Shown piece by piece: positions 44,005 to 54,721 of a stretch of DNA of 64,000 bases. Position 1 is the first letter of the stretch. Each line of letters starts with the position of its first letter. Both the position numbers and the translations under genes were made by a program. Source of the stretch: Prostheceraeus crozeri. Its lineage: Eukaryota > Platyhelminthes > Polycladida > Euryleptidae. Location: NCBI GenBank assembly GCA_907163375.1, contig CAJQUW010012946.1, forward strand, positions 62,001-126,000. The letters run 5' to 3'. The notes under the pieces are model-generated. The model did not search any database. It saw only the letters and a list, made by a program, of their open reading frames with translations, and was not told where the DNA came from.

Positions 44005-44395
44005 CTATGCTCCACGCGAGGGGCAGATTCTGGTAAAGCTAGATTTTAAGAATGCTTTCAACGCCATCAGGAGAGACCACATCGCTGAATGTTTGGACAG
44101 GTATGCTCCTCATCTGCTTGATCTGTTCACTGCCTGTTACTCGGAGCCCACAGTGTTGACTTACGGCGATCTTTCCTTTGAGTCTGAAGAAGACCTACAA
44201 CAAGGAGACCCACTTGCCCCGGCTCTTTTTTGCCTCGGTCTCCACGTTGCCTTAGCAAGTCTTGGTGGTTGCTCACTCAAGATAGCCTATTTAGATGATG
44301 TCACACTGCTAGGGAAGCATGATTTGCTACTTGCCGATCTGAAGAAGTTTATTCCATCATGCAAGGATGTTGGCCTGCAGTTGAATAGTAGCAAA
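44005..44395 (+). pseudogene. LINE with C-terminal endonuclease: RT part (first half)
   Basis: QILVKLDFKNAFNAIRRDHI (RT motif A region, KLDF.NAF), DLQQGDPLAPALFCLGLHVA (motif B), LKIAYLDDVTLLG (catalytic YLDD), DVGLQLNSSK. Coding continuity is broken after Lys at 44395 by another LINE. The same protein continues at 45918 with the Cys-Glu that normally follows (..NSSK|CEL..). 5' truncated. Confidence 0.8.
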
Positions 44396-44396
44396 T

Positions 44397-45914
44397 AATC
44401 TGTTCCCTATTGAGGTGTCTCATGTTCACCGCTTGCTTCGCAACCTATCCTGCAATAAGGCTTCATCTGAAATACCTACTAAGTTGTACAGGGCTGCAGC
44501 AGACATCTTGGCGTCTCCTTTGACTAAATTGTTTCAGCTTTCTATTGAAAGTGGCAAAGTCGCAGTCGCTTGGAAAGCAGCGGTAATCACACTTTTACCG
44601 AAGGTCTCCTCTCCAACGACAACAGACGATATCAGACCAATAAGCTTGCTACCCATTCCTGGTAAAATTCTTGAGAGAGTCATTTTGGAGTATACAAAAC
44701 CGTTATTTCTGAAGGAGTTTGGTCCCAATCAATTCGGCTTCCGTACAGGATCTTCGACCACATGTGCTCTTATTACTTTGCATGATCATTTCACAAAGTG
44801 CCTAGACAGTCCAGAAACATCCGGTGTTCAAATTGTGACATATGATTATTCGAAGGCATTCGACCGGCTAAGACACGATATTATAATCAATCGCCTCATT
44901 GAGTGCAATCTGCCAAGTAAATTAATTTTATGGGTATGCAATTATTGGGAAAGTCGATGTCAGTATGTCAGAGTGGGCACAGTGCACAGTTCAATAGCTG
45001 AAGTCACTTCAGGAGTGCCACAGGGCTCAATCATTGGCCCATTTCTTTTCTCGGTTGTTTTGGGAGATCTTGTCATTAGTCATGAAGGGTCTCGAATTAT
45101 CAAATATGCGGATGATATTGCGCTATGCATGCCAATTTACAAAGACTGTCAAAATCAGCATGTTTACAAAAATCACGAAGCCATCATACAATGGTCGGAT
45201 ATTCACAGTCTCCCCATCAATACAAGGAAGTTCAAAAGTCTAACTATGTCAAAGCGGAAGAATGCTCTCATTGTAAATTTACCGAACATCGAAAACGTTG
45301 ATAAAATAAGCATTCTTGGTGTTGTGTTCAACAGAAAAGGCACTTGGTCTGACCACATTGACAGAGTGACATCGAATGCATCTAGAAGACTCTTTCCGCT
45401 AAGATTGATACGGCCATATTTGAGCTATTGGTCCTTAAGAAGAATGAATTTCTGCATCATGAGATCGCTGATCGAATATTCCTTTCCTTTGTTGGTTGGA
45501 ATGACCAAAAACGATATGTCCCGGCTGATGATGCTCCAAAATCGCTTTCATCGTCTTCTTTGTGGCCGTGGCTGCAGGCATGAATGCCTGCCATCCCTGG
45601 ACGAGAGACTTATTTCCCAAGCCACCAAACTCTATCGACATGCAATGAATGAGGACCACATATTGAACACTTTACTCTGTCCTATCGCTAGAAGTGGTCG
45701 TGTCATCTTGCCACGTGTCAATTCTGCACGCAGACTAAATTCATTTACCATCAAAACAGCCATGTACATGAATGAGTCTTTTACACGTGTTTGAACATCA
45801 AATCACGTCAAGTTATTTTGTCATTCCTTGAAGATATATGAACCTTTATTTATTGTAACTTCTCTTTGAAAGTGTCGATTACCATTATTTAAAAATATAC
45901 ACACATACATACAT
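44397..45914 (+). mobile_element. 5'-truncated LINE inserted inside another LINE
   Basis: The insertion is delimited by AAAT at 44393-44396 and 45915-45918 (a probable 4-bp target duplication) and ends in a CATACATACAT tail. Removing it restores the reading frame of the surrounding LINE. It carries one 459-residue RT frame. Confidence 0.8.
44415..45794 (+). CDS. LINE reverse transcriptase (CR1/jockey-like), 5'-truncated but open
   Basis: The frame starts within the protein (TTG or first Met, not a true start). The RT order is: AWKAAVITLLPKVSSPTTTD, DIRPISLLPIPGKILERVIL, NQFGFRTGSSTTCALITLHD, VTYDYSKAFDRLRHDI (motif A), SGVPQGSIIGPFLFSVVLGD (motif B), IKYADDIAL (catalytic), ILGVVFNRKGTWSDHIDRVT and the C-terminal RRLNSFTIKTAMYMNES block. 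No internal stop over 459 codons. A related, decayed copy lies on the minus strand at 47392-48130. Confidence 0.85.
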   Translation: MSHVHRLLRNLSCNKASSEIPTKLYRAAADILASPLTKLFQLSIESGKVAVAWKAAVITLLPKVSSPTTTDDIRPISLLPIPGKILERVILEYTKPLFLKEFGPNQFGFRTGSSTTCALITLHDHFTKCLDSPETSGVQIVTYDYSKAFDRLRHDIIINRLIECNLPSKLILWVCNYWESRCQYVRVGTVHSSIAEVTSGVPQGSIIGPFLFSVVLGDLVISHEGSRIIKYADDIALCMPIYKDCQNQHVYKNHEAIIQWSDIHSLPINTRKFKSLTMSKRKNALIVNLPNIENVDKISILGVVFNRKGTWSDHIDRVTSNASRRLFPLRLIRPYLSYWSLRRMNFCIMRSLIEYSFPLLVGMTKNDMSRLMMLQNRFHRLLCGRGCRHECLPSLDERLISQATKLYRHAMNEDHILNTLLCPIARSGRVILPRVNSARRLNSFTIKTAMYMNESFTRV

Positions 45915-45917
45915 AAA

Positions 45918-47295
45918 TGTGAATTGTCTGTTATTGGTAGCCTTGATCCGGCCATCCTCAATGATTTCAAAGAGCTCCCATCGAACTTGACCTTTGTTCC
46001 CAAAGATAAAATCACTCTTTTAGGAGCTGCCTTGGCGGAAAATTCGCTTGAGACCCTGATTCTAGATTCACAGAAAACCTTTGAAGTCTTGGGATCCCGC
46101 TTGAAGATTCTATCGTGTCATGATGCTCTGTTTTTACTGCGCAACTGTTTTTATTTGCCTAAGCTCCTTCATCTATTACGAACGTCACCTTCGTTTACAA
46201 GAATGGACCTTCTTCTACCTATTGATGAATCGATGATGCATGTTGTGTCTTCCATTTTGAATGTTGAGTTGAGCGATTTTCAAAAGAGACAAGTTGCGCT
46301 CCCAGCCAAGTTAAGTGGACTCTTCGGCGTCCTTCATAGCTGCTTCAGCATTCTTATCTTCCCTGTATGCTTCAGACTCTGTTTGTCAGCTTATTTCATG
46401 TCACTGGAAGCTCGAGGAAACGAAGTCACACGACACAGCGCTCGAACATTGGTACTCGCAGTGTTCAGTCACATCATATCCACTGCAACCCTTTACCAAG
46501 CAGAAATCATGGACACTTCCGCTTCACCGCCAGTCCTACGACGACCTCCTCCGAAGTCCCAAGCTGCTTGACTGCACGCGACTGCTCTCCTGCGCCTCAA
46601 AGGGATCGGGCGATTGGATTAACGTCCTACCGTCCACATCGCTCGGTCTTCATTTGACGGACGACCAACTCCGCGTCGCTTCTGCCATCCTCATCGGAGT
46701 CCCCGTATCCATTGAGCACATCTGCGCTCGTTGTGGCTCTAAGGCGGACGGCGGTGGCGCGCATGGCTTCGTCTGTCCCCGCAGCAAGGACCGACATCTG
46801 CGCCATACGCTGATGAACGAGGTGGTGGACCGGGCGATGCACTCCATCCAGCTGCCCACTATGCTGGAGCCTACTGGACTGCTGCTGGACAAGAACCTGA
46901 AGCCGGACGGCATCAGTCTGTCCCCGTGGGAGCTCGGAAAGCCGATCGCGTGGGATGTCACGTGTGCACATCCATCCGCGAAATCCTGGAGCTCTACGAC
47001 TTCAAGTGGCGGATCAGTGGTGACAGCGGTGGAGAAGAGAAAGTCGGTGAAATACTGTGACCTCTATGAGGACTTCGCATTCCAGACCGTATCCGCAGAA
47101 GCTTACGGTGCTTACGGCGAACAGACATTCTCCTTTCTGAGGAAACTTGGAAGCCGTATTGCCGCCAAGACCGGCGAGAAAGACGCATGGCTTTACTTGT
47201 GCCAACGCCTCGCTATTGCCATTCAAATAGGGAACTGTGCATGCATTCTTGAGACCCTTCCGGAACCCGGAGCTGCACTTCCGGACTTGTACTGA
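45918..47295 (+). pseudogene. LINE with C-terminal endonuclease: thumb, zinc knuckle and PD-(D/E)XK-like domain
   Basis: Continues the RT broken at 44395. RLKILSCHDALFLLRNCFYL, PKLLHLLRTSP is the usual post-RT block. A frameshift near 46320 moves the frame. HICARCGSKADGGGAHGFVC is a Cys/His zinc knuckle. KPDGISLSPWELGKPIAWDV, TC and later AVEKRKSVKY have the PD...D.T....K layout of restriction-like endonucleases in LINEs. It ends LPDLY-stop at 47295. This domain would nick the target DNA. A polyadenylation-like AATAAA and an (ATA)n tail follow. Confidence 0.75.
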
Positions 47296-47353
47296 CTTTT
47301 GATTTGATTTGCTTTCTGGTTTTTGTGTTTTAATGCTAATAAAGGATTTTTCG

Positions 47354-47354
<1 letters not shown>

Positions 47355-47389
<35 letters not shown>

Positions 47390-47391
47390 TG
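47355..47391. repeat. (ATA)n microsatellite between two LINE 3' ends
   Basis: About twelve ATA/TAA units lie where the plus-strand LINE tail meets the minus-strand LINE tail, so the two elements share or abut one simple tail. Confidence 0.8.
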
Positions 47392-48130
47392 CGCTTTATT
47401 TTTTCAGAATGAAAATCGTTCATTACAGAGGAATTCATAATCATCTTTGGTGTAATGATTTGTAGAAAGAGCACATGTATAAAATAAAGCAACGGCTTTG
47501 TCTATCTGTTCGTCTGGATGGCAAAATGTATCTTCCAGATTCAGACATTAGCGGGAGTAAGTAGCTTAGTATGTGATCTTCATTTGCGATGCAGTTGAAT
47601 AGCTTTAATGCCTGGTCATGCCTTCGAAGATCAAAAGCTGGAAAAGTCTCACAATCGCATTGGGCACAACATAAAAGCTTGTGGAATCGCCTCTGTATGC
47701 GTTCTAGACGGTTCACATCTGTCATATGCAATCCTACGAAGAGTGGACCGCGTACTCAACCAGAGATCTTACAAACAGTTTTCAAATTTCTGTCGGACAA
47801 TAAAGGTCGCAATATTCTAAGGACGTAAAACTTGCGGGAAGCACTTCTAATGGTGTTATCTACATGCGTTGACCAAGTTCCTTTAGAATTGAAATGAACT
47901 CCAAGAATACACAGAGAATCAACTACTTGAGTACCAGGAATGTATACAGTGTTGACTCTGGAATGTTTGAAAATTGTCAAAGTCTTGCATTTCATTTCAT
48001 TGATTTTCAAATTCATTGATTCAGACCATTCCAAAAGTTGTTCATGACATCCTATGATGTGATTATTGTCGCTCAATTTGAAAACAGGGAAACAAAGTGT
48101 TGTATCGTCTGCATACTTGACTGTATGACT
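47392..48130 (-). pseudogene. LINE reverse transcriptase 3' half, decayed
   Basis: Minus strand: KYADDTTLCFP (catalytic YADD) near 48110, then CILGVHFNSKGTWSTHVDNT, RLERIQRRFHKLLCCAQC, ALKLFNCIANEDHILSYLLP and ESGRYILPSRRTDRQSRCFI. These blocks match the LINE at 44415-45794 one for one (SILGVVFNRKGTWSDHID; NEDHILN; SGRVILP), so both belong to one family. Frameshifts separate the pieces and the 5' part is missing. Confidence 0.75.
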
Positions 48131-48900
48131 ATATTGGTAAACATGGCTACCGGGATTATAAGTAAGGCTATAAATTATTTACTCCATGTATGCTTACATG
48201 TTCATCCGATTAGCAAAATTAGCAATGCTAGCTGGAAGTTACTAGCTACTACCGCACTAGCTGGAAGCGATCATTGATTTTCATGATAATAATCAAATGA
48301 AAACTCGAATATTGTTCAAACGTCCTATGACAACGCATGGAATTGCTCTACTAAAATTAGAAATTGAAAATGAATGATTTGACGCAGACTGTCACATTCG
48401 TCACTATCAAAAACTGAAGCTATACTCCATCGCACTGAAATAGTTAAATATTGCTTTTTCAATATGATGATTGCTTTGCATGCAAAATCTATGATAGAAG
48501 CATGAATAGCCGTTACAAGCCTTTGTCTCCCTGTTGGGGTGTTAGCAACATGGCTAAATTCACGACTGCTAAGTTATCCATAATTACATGGTTTACAAAG
48601 TAAGAATATTGAATTACAGTTTATGCAGAATATGCGATCATTTGAAGAAGATCAAACTATTGAAAATGAGAACCTGTGACCCTCATTTAAATCTTAAAGT
48701 CATAGCATAAATGTTTTACAAAGTTTTTGACATAAATTTCAAAGAGCAACTCAAAGACTAATTTAAATTTTTCCTCCTCAAGTTATGAAATTCGGGTATT
48801 ATAATGGGCATTTTAGATAGGGTTAATAGAATAGCATAAATTGTGATATTCTATATGTTATTGCATACAGACCATGGCACATGTCTTATATCTTTTAACA
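48131..48900. other. No gene recognised
   Basis: AT-rich, no domains and no convincing frames. Confidence 0.4.
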
Positions 48901-49039
48901 ATCTATCTAAGTATTTAAATACATACACTGCTAACATAAAAATTGCTCCACTCAAATATATGAACTTTATTCCACTCACACTCATAAATTATAAGATAGC
49001 ATTTTATATAAAACATTATATTTGAATAAATGGGAGACA

Positions 49040-50114
49040 TTAGTACCGAGTATGTCCTCCCCGCACTGAAATGCAGCTTTGAAGTCTCATCGGCATCAAG
49101 TAGCAAAGATGATCAAGCCGTTCCTGATCCAGCAATGACCATTGATCGACGAGTCTCTTTGAAAGAGCTGTCAGTGTTGATGGCGGATGATCATATGCAT
49201 CTCTCCCTTTCCGACCAAGTTCATCCCAAGCATGTTCGATCGGAGACAGGTCGGGGGAGCGTGAAGGCCAATGGAGGATGCGAATTCCAGATCTCACTAT
49301 CGCTGTTGTTACACAATGAGCTCTGTGTGGTCGAGCGTTGTCATCCTGGAATATGAGGTTGAGTTCATTTACCGTTGGGATGACGATTGGAGATATGATA
49401 TTCAATAAATATCGCTCTCCGTTCAAGTTCCCATTCACAATGACTGCGACAGTTCGACCTCCGTACCAGATACCGGCCCAGATCATCACGCTACCACCAC
49501 CATAGCGGTCATGCTCAGATATGCAGCAGGGTGAATACCTCTCACCAACCATTCGATGCACTCTAATGCGACCATTGTGAAAATCCAAAGTGAAACGAGA
49601 TTCATCCGTCCACATCACTTGACGCCATTCCTCTGTGCTCCACGACAGATGCTGCTCACACCATTCCACACGCTTTCGTTTGTGTTCGAGACCTGCGGAG
49701 AAAACAATTGGCAGTGAAACAATGTCATTGTGTGAAATTCTCGCATTACTTACTTAGAGGAATTCTTACAGCAGGTCGGTATGACCTCAGGCCCGCTTCT
49801 GCTAGACGGCGATATGCTGTTCGTATACTGCATGCAATTCTTGCTGCAGCTTTCCAGCTGATGGCCAGTCGAGGAACACTCTTAAAGCGATTGCGCTTTG
49901 CTGAGATAACCAACTTCCTATCGGTAGCATTGTTTGTCAATCTCGGTCTCCCTGATCCTTTCCTTCTTTTAACATTTCCATCATTGTTCCATCGACTCCA
50001 CCACCTGCTCACAGTGGAGTGTGACACACCCAACTTCCGTCCAACAAACCTACAACTCTTTCCACATGGTAGCATTCCAACAGCCATTCCTTTTACAAAC
50101 TCTGATTGCGACAT
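49040..50114 (-). CDS. Tc1-like DD34E transposase with one spliceosomal intron, apparently intact
   Basis: Exon 1 is 50114-49754, exon 2 is 49692-49040, minus strand; the intron is 49693-49753. The spliced frame is 337 residues without stops. N-terminal helix-turn-helix (VGRKLGVSHSTVSRWWSRWN), the GSGRPRLT hook, a second HTH, then WTDESRF (Asp1), FQDDNARPHR (Asp2) and SPDLSPIEHAW (Glu), with 34 residues between Asp2 and Glu. It ends SVRGGHTRY. This is the only complete-looking transposase in the window. Terminal repeats were not found with confidence; weak CACTGC-type ends lie near 48923 and 50262. Confidence 0.85.
49693..49753 (-). other. 61-bp GT-AG intron in the Tc1-like transposase
   Basis: On the minus strand exon 1 ends ..CCTCTAA and the intron starts GTAAGTAATG. 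It ends TTGTTTTCTCCGCAG, before GTCTCGAACAC. It is phase 1: the leftover A joins GT to make Ser. Without splicing the frame stops three codons later (LSK-stop). The pyrimidine-rich tract before CAG is good. Tiny introns are known in C. elegans Tc1 and Tc3. Confidence 0.85.
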
Positions 50115-50274
50115 TTTTGCTTCAAAATTTAGTCAGAAAGAATTGCTTGATAGTGATAAAAGGTCGAATTTGAAATGCATCAACTATGCCAAAGATATCG
50201 ACAATGGACAGCTGCTTTATATTAGCATGACAAATTTGATGCATAGACATCCTGGTCAGTGCAGTATGAAATGA

Positions 50275-53200
50275 AAGTCGTCCACTTCCATTGAGATTTT
50301 CTATATCAAGTGGATCGTTTTTAATGTCGTAGAGTATAATTACATAATGTGTATTTTAATTTGATTATGACTCAGAGTCAGCTCTGCGCAGGTCAGGTAA
50401 GTGCGGAAAAGTTTTTGCAAAACGTTTCGCAACCGATATTGTCGTCTATCTGCATATCCATCGGCCGGTCAAGACTTTTCAGTGAAGGAAAAATTTATTG
50501 GTCAGCCAACCTGTCGAGAGATTTTACCACCGATTGGGTCCTATTCCATACTTCATCCAACACAGGACCATAATTCATGTCAACAGTAAATTGCTCTTAC
50601 ACATACATGTACATGTGTGAAGTTTTATTATTGAAATATAATCATGCATTATCACACTACACATTTATAGTATTCATCAAATTGTTTTTGACTTAAACGC
50701 CAAATAAAATTTAAATTTTTCCATTATACTATGAAAAACATCACGTCTATTCCAGTTAAGTATATATTTCAATATACAAATCAACGACATTTTTGCATTT
50801 AAGAAAAATGGAAGTCTGTGATCGTAGAAGGTTCATATTTCTGTGCTCATCTCTCGACCGTTAACCAAACGATTTGTAATGATCGTCCATTAACGGTTCG
50901 TTTACAGCAACTAAATTACTAGTTAGTCTTCGCTTGAGGTCTTATATAACCCTAGAAATATTGCATGAATCCATGAACCAAAAAGTTCACCGGTTTCTCA
51001 ATTTATAATGCGACGCATGAAATTGAGCATGCTACTATTTGAGCTACTGTTATAAATGCATTATTCTATATTGTGTTGTTTCATTGAGTCAAATACTTAT
51101 TATTCGAACAAATCAGAGACAAATTTAAAATTGTAGAAAAAGTAGATAAAGCAAAGTCAGGGAAACGTTCCGTTTTAGTAAGTAACACAATTCAATTTTG
51201 CTGATATTTTCATATGATAGCAGTACGTGTACGAGGGTTCATATGACGTGTACGTGGTATTCACCCAAAGGCATACTTATGGTATTGTCAACTTTGATTG
51301 CAACCCAATTTGATTACTCCATGATAGAAAATATTCATAAAATATGCATGTATAAATAGCAAGAACAAAACATCTCACTCACTTGTCGCCTTTGTCATAG
51401 ATGGCTAACAATTTAAATTGATTAAGTTGATGATTCCGATGTACGAAGCATTGAAATTGTTGCTAACGCACATCAGGTTTTCCATCTTTTAAGCTGGAAA
51501 GGGACAAATCCAATAAATTGCATTGCAATGAATTTTTGATGACCCCTGTTGGAAAGACTCTTAAGTCATTACCACTAAGAAAGAACTTGTTTTTCGATGA
51601 CACAGAGATCATATAGGAAGAAAGATTTAAATTGTCCTTACTAGATCAAAATAACTGAGCACAGGATGGGAACTTGCGATGAAAGAATGCCTTGAATTTA
51701 CGATTTACGGGTATTAATGTTCGTACGGAAAACGAAGTTGCTGAATTTTGTAAAACAACAGAGTTGGTCGACAGTTCGAGTTCGCTGAGACATTGTCATA
51801 GAAGAAAGATTGGAGTCATCAGGCGCTAAAGTTTCAGATACAATTCGGCCTTTATGAAACGTTGACCAGTATCAGTCTAAGATTTTAATTGAACACTATA
51901 TTATTAGACGATTTGTCTGGTTGCGTTTTTTGCATTAGATTTCTCTTAATCTGATGCGCTTTGACGCCTTCGCGTGTTTAGCGGGGCTGCTTGAAGCTGT
52001 CCGAGTTCCCCTATTTTGCAACATGTGTTTTGTTTATATCGGATCCTTAAAATGTTTGAACACTTAATCGACAAAAAACAGACTAATTGATGTCCAATTC
52101 AAGAAGACACAAACGATCCACAGCAGAATGACAAACAGTAGCCTGCTCAAACGTTTTTTCTAAAACTAGTTGTTTTTCTTCCGTGACATCAAGATATGGA
52201 ATTCACTGAAAAGTGTAAAATGAAAACTCCAGCCTGCATGAAATTCAATAAGAGACTCAATGTCGTTGATCACTTCAATTTGTCTGTTTTGTGAGATTAA
52301 ATCTGCAGTATTGCACACAAATTATGTCACAAGTATTTTTATATTTTTAGTGTACATTTGCGTTCTTTTGTCTCACAGTGAGGAAGATTTCCATCCAGTG
52401 AATTTTTATCATATCACGATCACTCTGTAAATTTGTAAACGAGGATGTTACATGTATTTTGTGTATGATGGCAAACTTGCGGAATGTACATCATATTTCG
52501 TGTTGCATCTATTATCAACACTTGCTTGCAAGTGCGCCTTGGTGTATATTGCTTTATGTTAACAATCATGCTTCAGAAAAGACATTTATGACTAGGAGCT
52601 GTGCCCTAACCGCAGCTGTTCGCACCGGTGCACCGAAAAATTTTTAAGTCATGCTGAAGCACTTATTAAAGTATAGGTTAAATGCTATTTGTTTCGCATT
52701 CTACAATGGCCTGTGATTCAAGACTCCAAAATCTTGAAGGTAGGGTCTCAAATGCTCATACTTTCTAGAATTTATGAGGTGAAAACAAATTTTATAAAGA
52801 AGTATGAAAGTTCTACAGTAGGAAAGATTTGAAGCAGACTTACATAGTACACTTTAAACTACATTTTGCCAATACTTGCCAGTGACTCATCCTGGTTAGC
52901 CCGTGAAAAAGCAGAAATTGTACAAATGTACAGCAAAACATAATTGAAAAACATTGATCAGTGACTTACTCGCCAATTCATCACACATGAGGAGAGGATA
53001 ACCGTTGTTTGTCCTTCTAGTAAGTATTTTCAAATTTTTAGACATTTTAGGATATAAAATTTTCTTTTGAATCATATTTTGCACCTACTAAAAATTAACT
53101 AGTCATAAGCTTATTTTTTTTAATTTTGTTACCTTGACGCACTTTGCTACGTTGAATTGCACTGATTAGGTGTCCCTAGATTAGTGGCGTTTTTCTGGAA

Positions 53201-53309
53201 ACCTAACTTCCCGTTACCCAAGTGCCCTTTATGGACGCTCATTTTTAATCAGAGAAGGTCTGGAATGCAATTCCTTCATAAGTTTGTTTCTATTTTAAAA
53301 AAACGCCAC
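50275..53309. other. No gene recognised
   Basis: About 3 kb of AT-rich DNA. Frames of 60-75 codons only (for example 50349-50573, 52459-52647). No domains or repeat arrays found. Confidence 0.45.
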
Positions 53310-53311
53310 TA

Positions 53312-54719
53312 CAGTAGTGGCCAATTTTCACTTTTCATGCTTTTTCCCCACTTATACTTAATTGAATTTACTGTTATTCAACTTCTTAGTGCCAAAATAT
53401 TTAGAAATTAATTCCATATGATGAAAGACATAGCAAATATGATATCCAGTCATAACTGGTATTGACAATGCATGTCAATACTTGACGGGGAAACCTCTGT
53501 TCTTTATAACTTTTTGTAGTCTACGTGGTATGCTCCGCACCAGAGTCTTGCAGTACTCCTCTGTGATCTCCTGCGTCCAGACACGCTTGATTATCTCGCG
53601 CAGTTCCTTTTCTGAAGATGGTTGATGTGCGGCGACCTTCTGCTTCATGAGAACCCAACAAGTTTCGATGACATTGAGGTCCGGTGAGTTGGGAGGCCAG
53701 TTGGGCAGCAGAGCGATATCGTGTTCATTGAACCACCGCTTGTCAACTTTCGCGGTATGATAAGGCGATGAATCCTGCTGAAATATTGTTGTTTCACTGA
53801 TCTCCATATAAAGGAGCACCTTCTCTTCGAGGATTTGGAGGTAGCGACTTGCGTTCACTTTCTCTCCTTTACAGGACAGCTCCAAGCCGCATCATCCATG
53901 GGAAGTGATTGATCCCCATATCATCACTGATGGCGGATGCTTCACCGTCTTCTGTGTGAAATGCAGTTCGAAGCGCTGACCAATCCTACGGCGGACGTAA
54001 CCCAAGCCACCTCAGCGGACTTGCTGAAAGGTGCTCTCGTCTGAGAACATGACGCGTTCCCACCACTCGGCATCCTTATCCAGATGATCGTGACAGAATG
54101 TCAGGCGCAATCTTCGCTGCTTCTCAGTGATCAAGGGTGCTTTCGCAGGCCTACGAGCCACAAGTCCAAAATCATTTTTAAGCCTTCTGCGAATTGTCCT
54201 CGCACTTAGTTCCACTCCAGCAATATCATTGATTTCTTTGGATAGTTTTAGTGATGAAGATCGAGGGTTCCGGGTGATGAGGACTTTATGAACTCGGTCC
54301 TGTCGTTTCGTACTTTTTGGGAGTCTTCCGCATGCGGAACGCTTGGAGTCTGGAGATGAGATTGCTTTTCTAACTGCTTTCCCGGACACCTTGAGACGTT
54401 CAGCAATTGCTCTTTGAGAAGATCCCTCATTGTGCAGCGCAATCATCTGACTACGCATCAGCTGCGAGGTGTCACTCGATCTTCGAACCAATGCCATAGG
54501 TACACGATGGATGACCTGAAAGCTATTGTTTTCCTTCGTAATTGTCCGTGCCGCAACGAAGTCAGCTAGATAACTTTCACCCGGAACAACATCACACGCT
54601 AAAAGCATCAAACTATCAAGTTTTTCATCATTAAATCATTCATTTAGATCTAACAGGCCACATAAAGCAAATAGTATAAATTATCCGCTTGAGTGGGCCC
54701 TTTAAATTGGCCACTACTG
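53312..54719 (-). mobile_element. Tc1/mariner-like DNA transposon
   Basis: The left end cagtagtggccaatttt is matched inverted by aaattggccactactg at the right. TA duplications lie at 53310-53311 and 54720-54721. 1408 bp with one transposase gene on minus. Confidence 0.88.
53475..54497 (-). pseudogene. Tc1/mariner-like DD35E transposase, two in-frame TGA codons
   Basis: The start is taken at the Met at 54497 (MALVRRSSDTSQLMRSQM). HTH SSQRAIAERLKVSGKAVRKA, then FSDESTF (Asp1), FQQDSSPYH (Asp2) and SPDLNVIETCW (Glu), 35 residues after Asp2. Two in-frame TGA codons, at 54012-54014 (after FQQVR) and 53892-53894 (after TSHG), interrupt a frame that otherwise runs to 53475. At least the second sits where Arg (CGA) is plausible. 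Confidence 0.85.
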
Positions 54720-54721
54720 TA

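Noticed and set aside
46627-47226. Several long minus-strand frames within the LINE endonuclease region
   Set aside because: Antisense shadows of the GC-richer LINE coding sequence; no domain.
49030-49356. Plus-strand 108-codon frame and 49708-50274 (188 codons)
   Set aside because: Antisense to the intact Tc1-like transposase exons.
9886-54014. TGA stops inside several otherwise good genes (9886, 21771, 26430, 34114, 53892, 54012) suggested a reassigned TGA codon
   Set aside because: TGA also serves as a normal stop (for example at the end of the packaging ATPase and the Penelope-like gene), some sites fit CGA-to-TGA decay of Arg codons, and TAA stops also occur. Standard code with decay is simpler.
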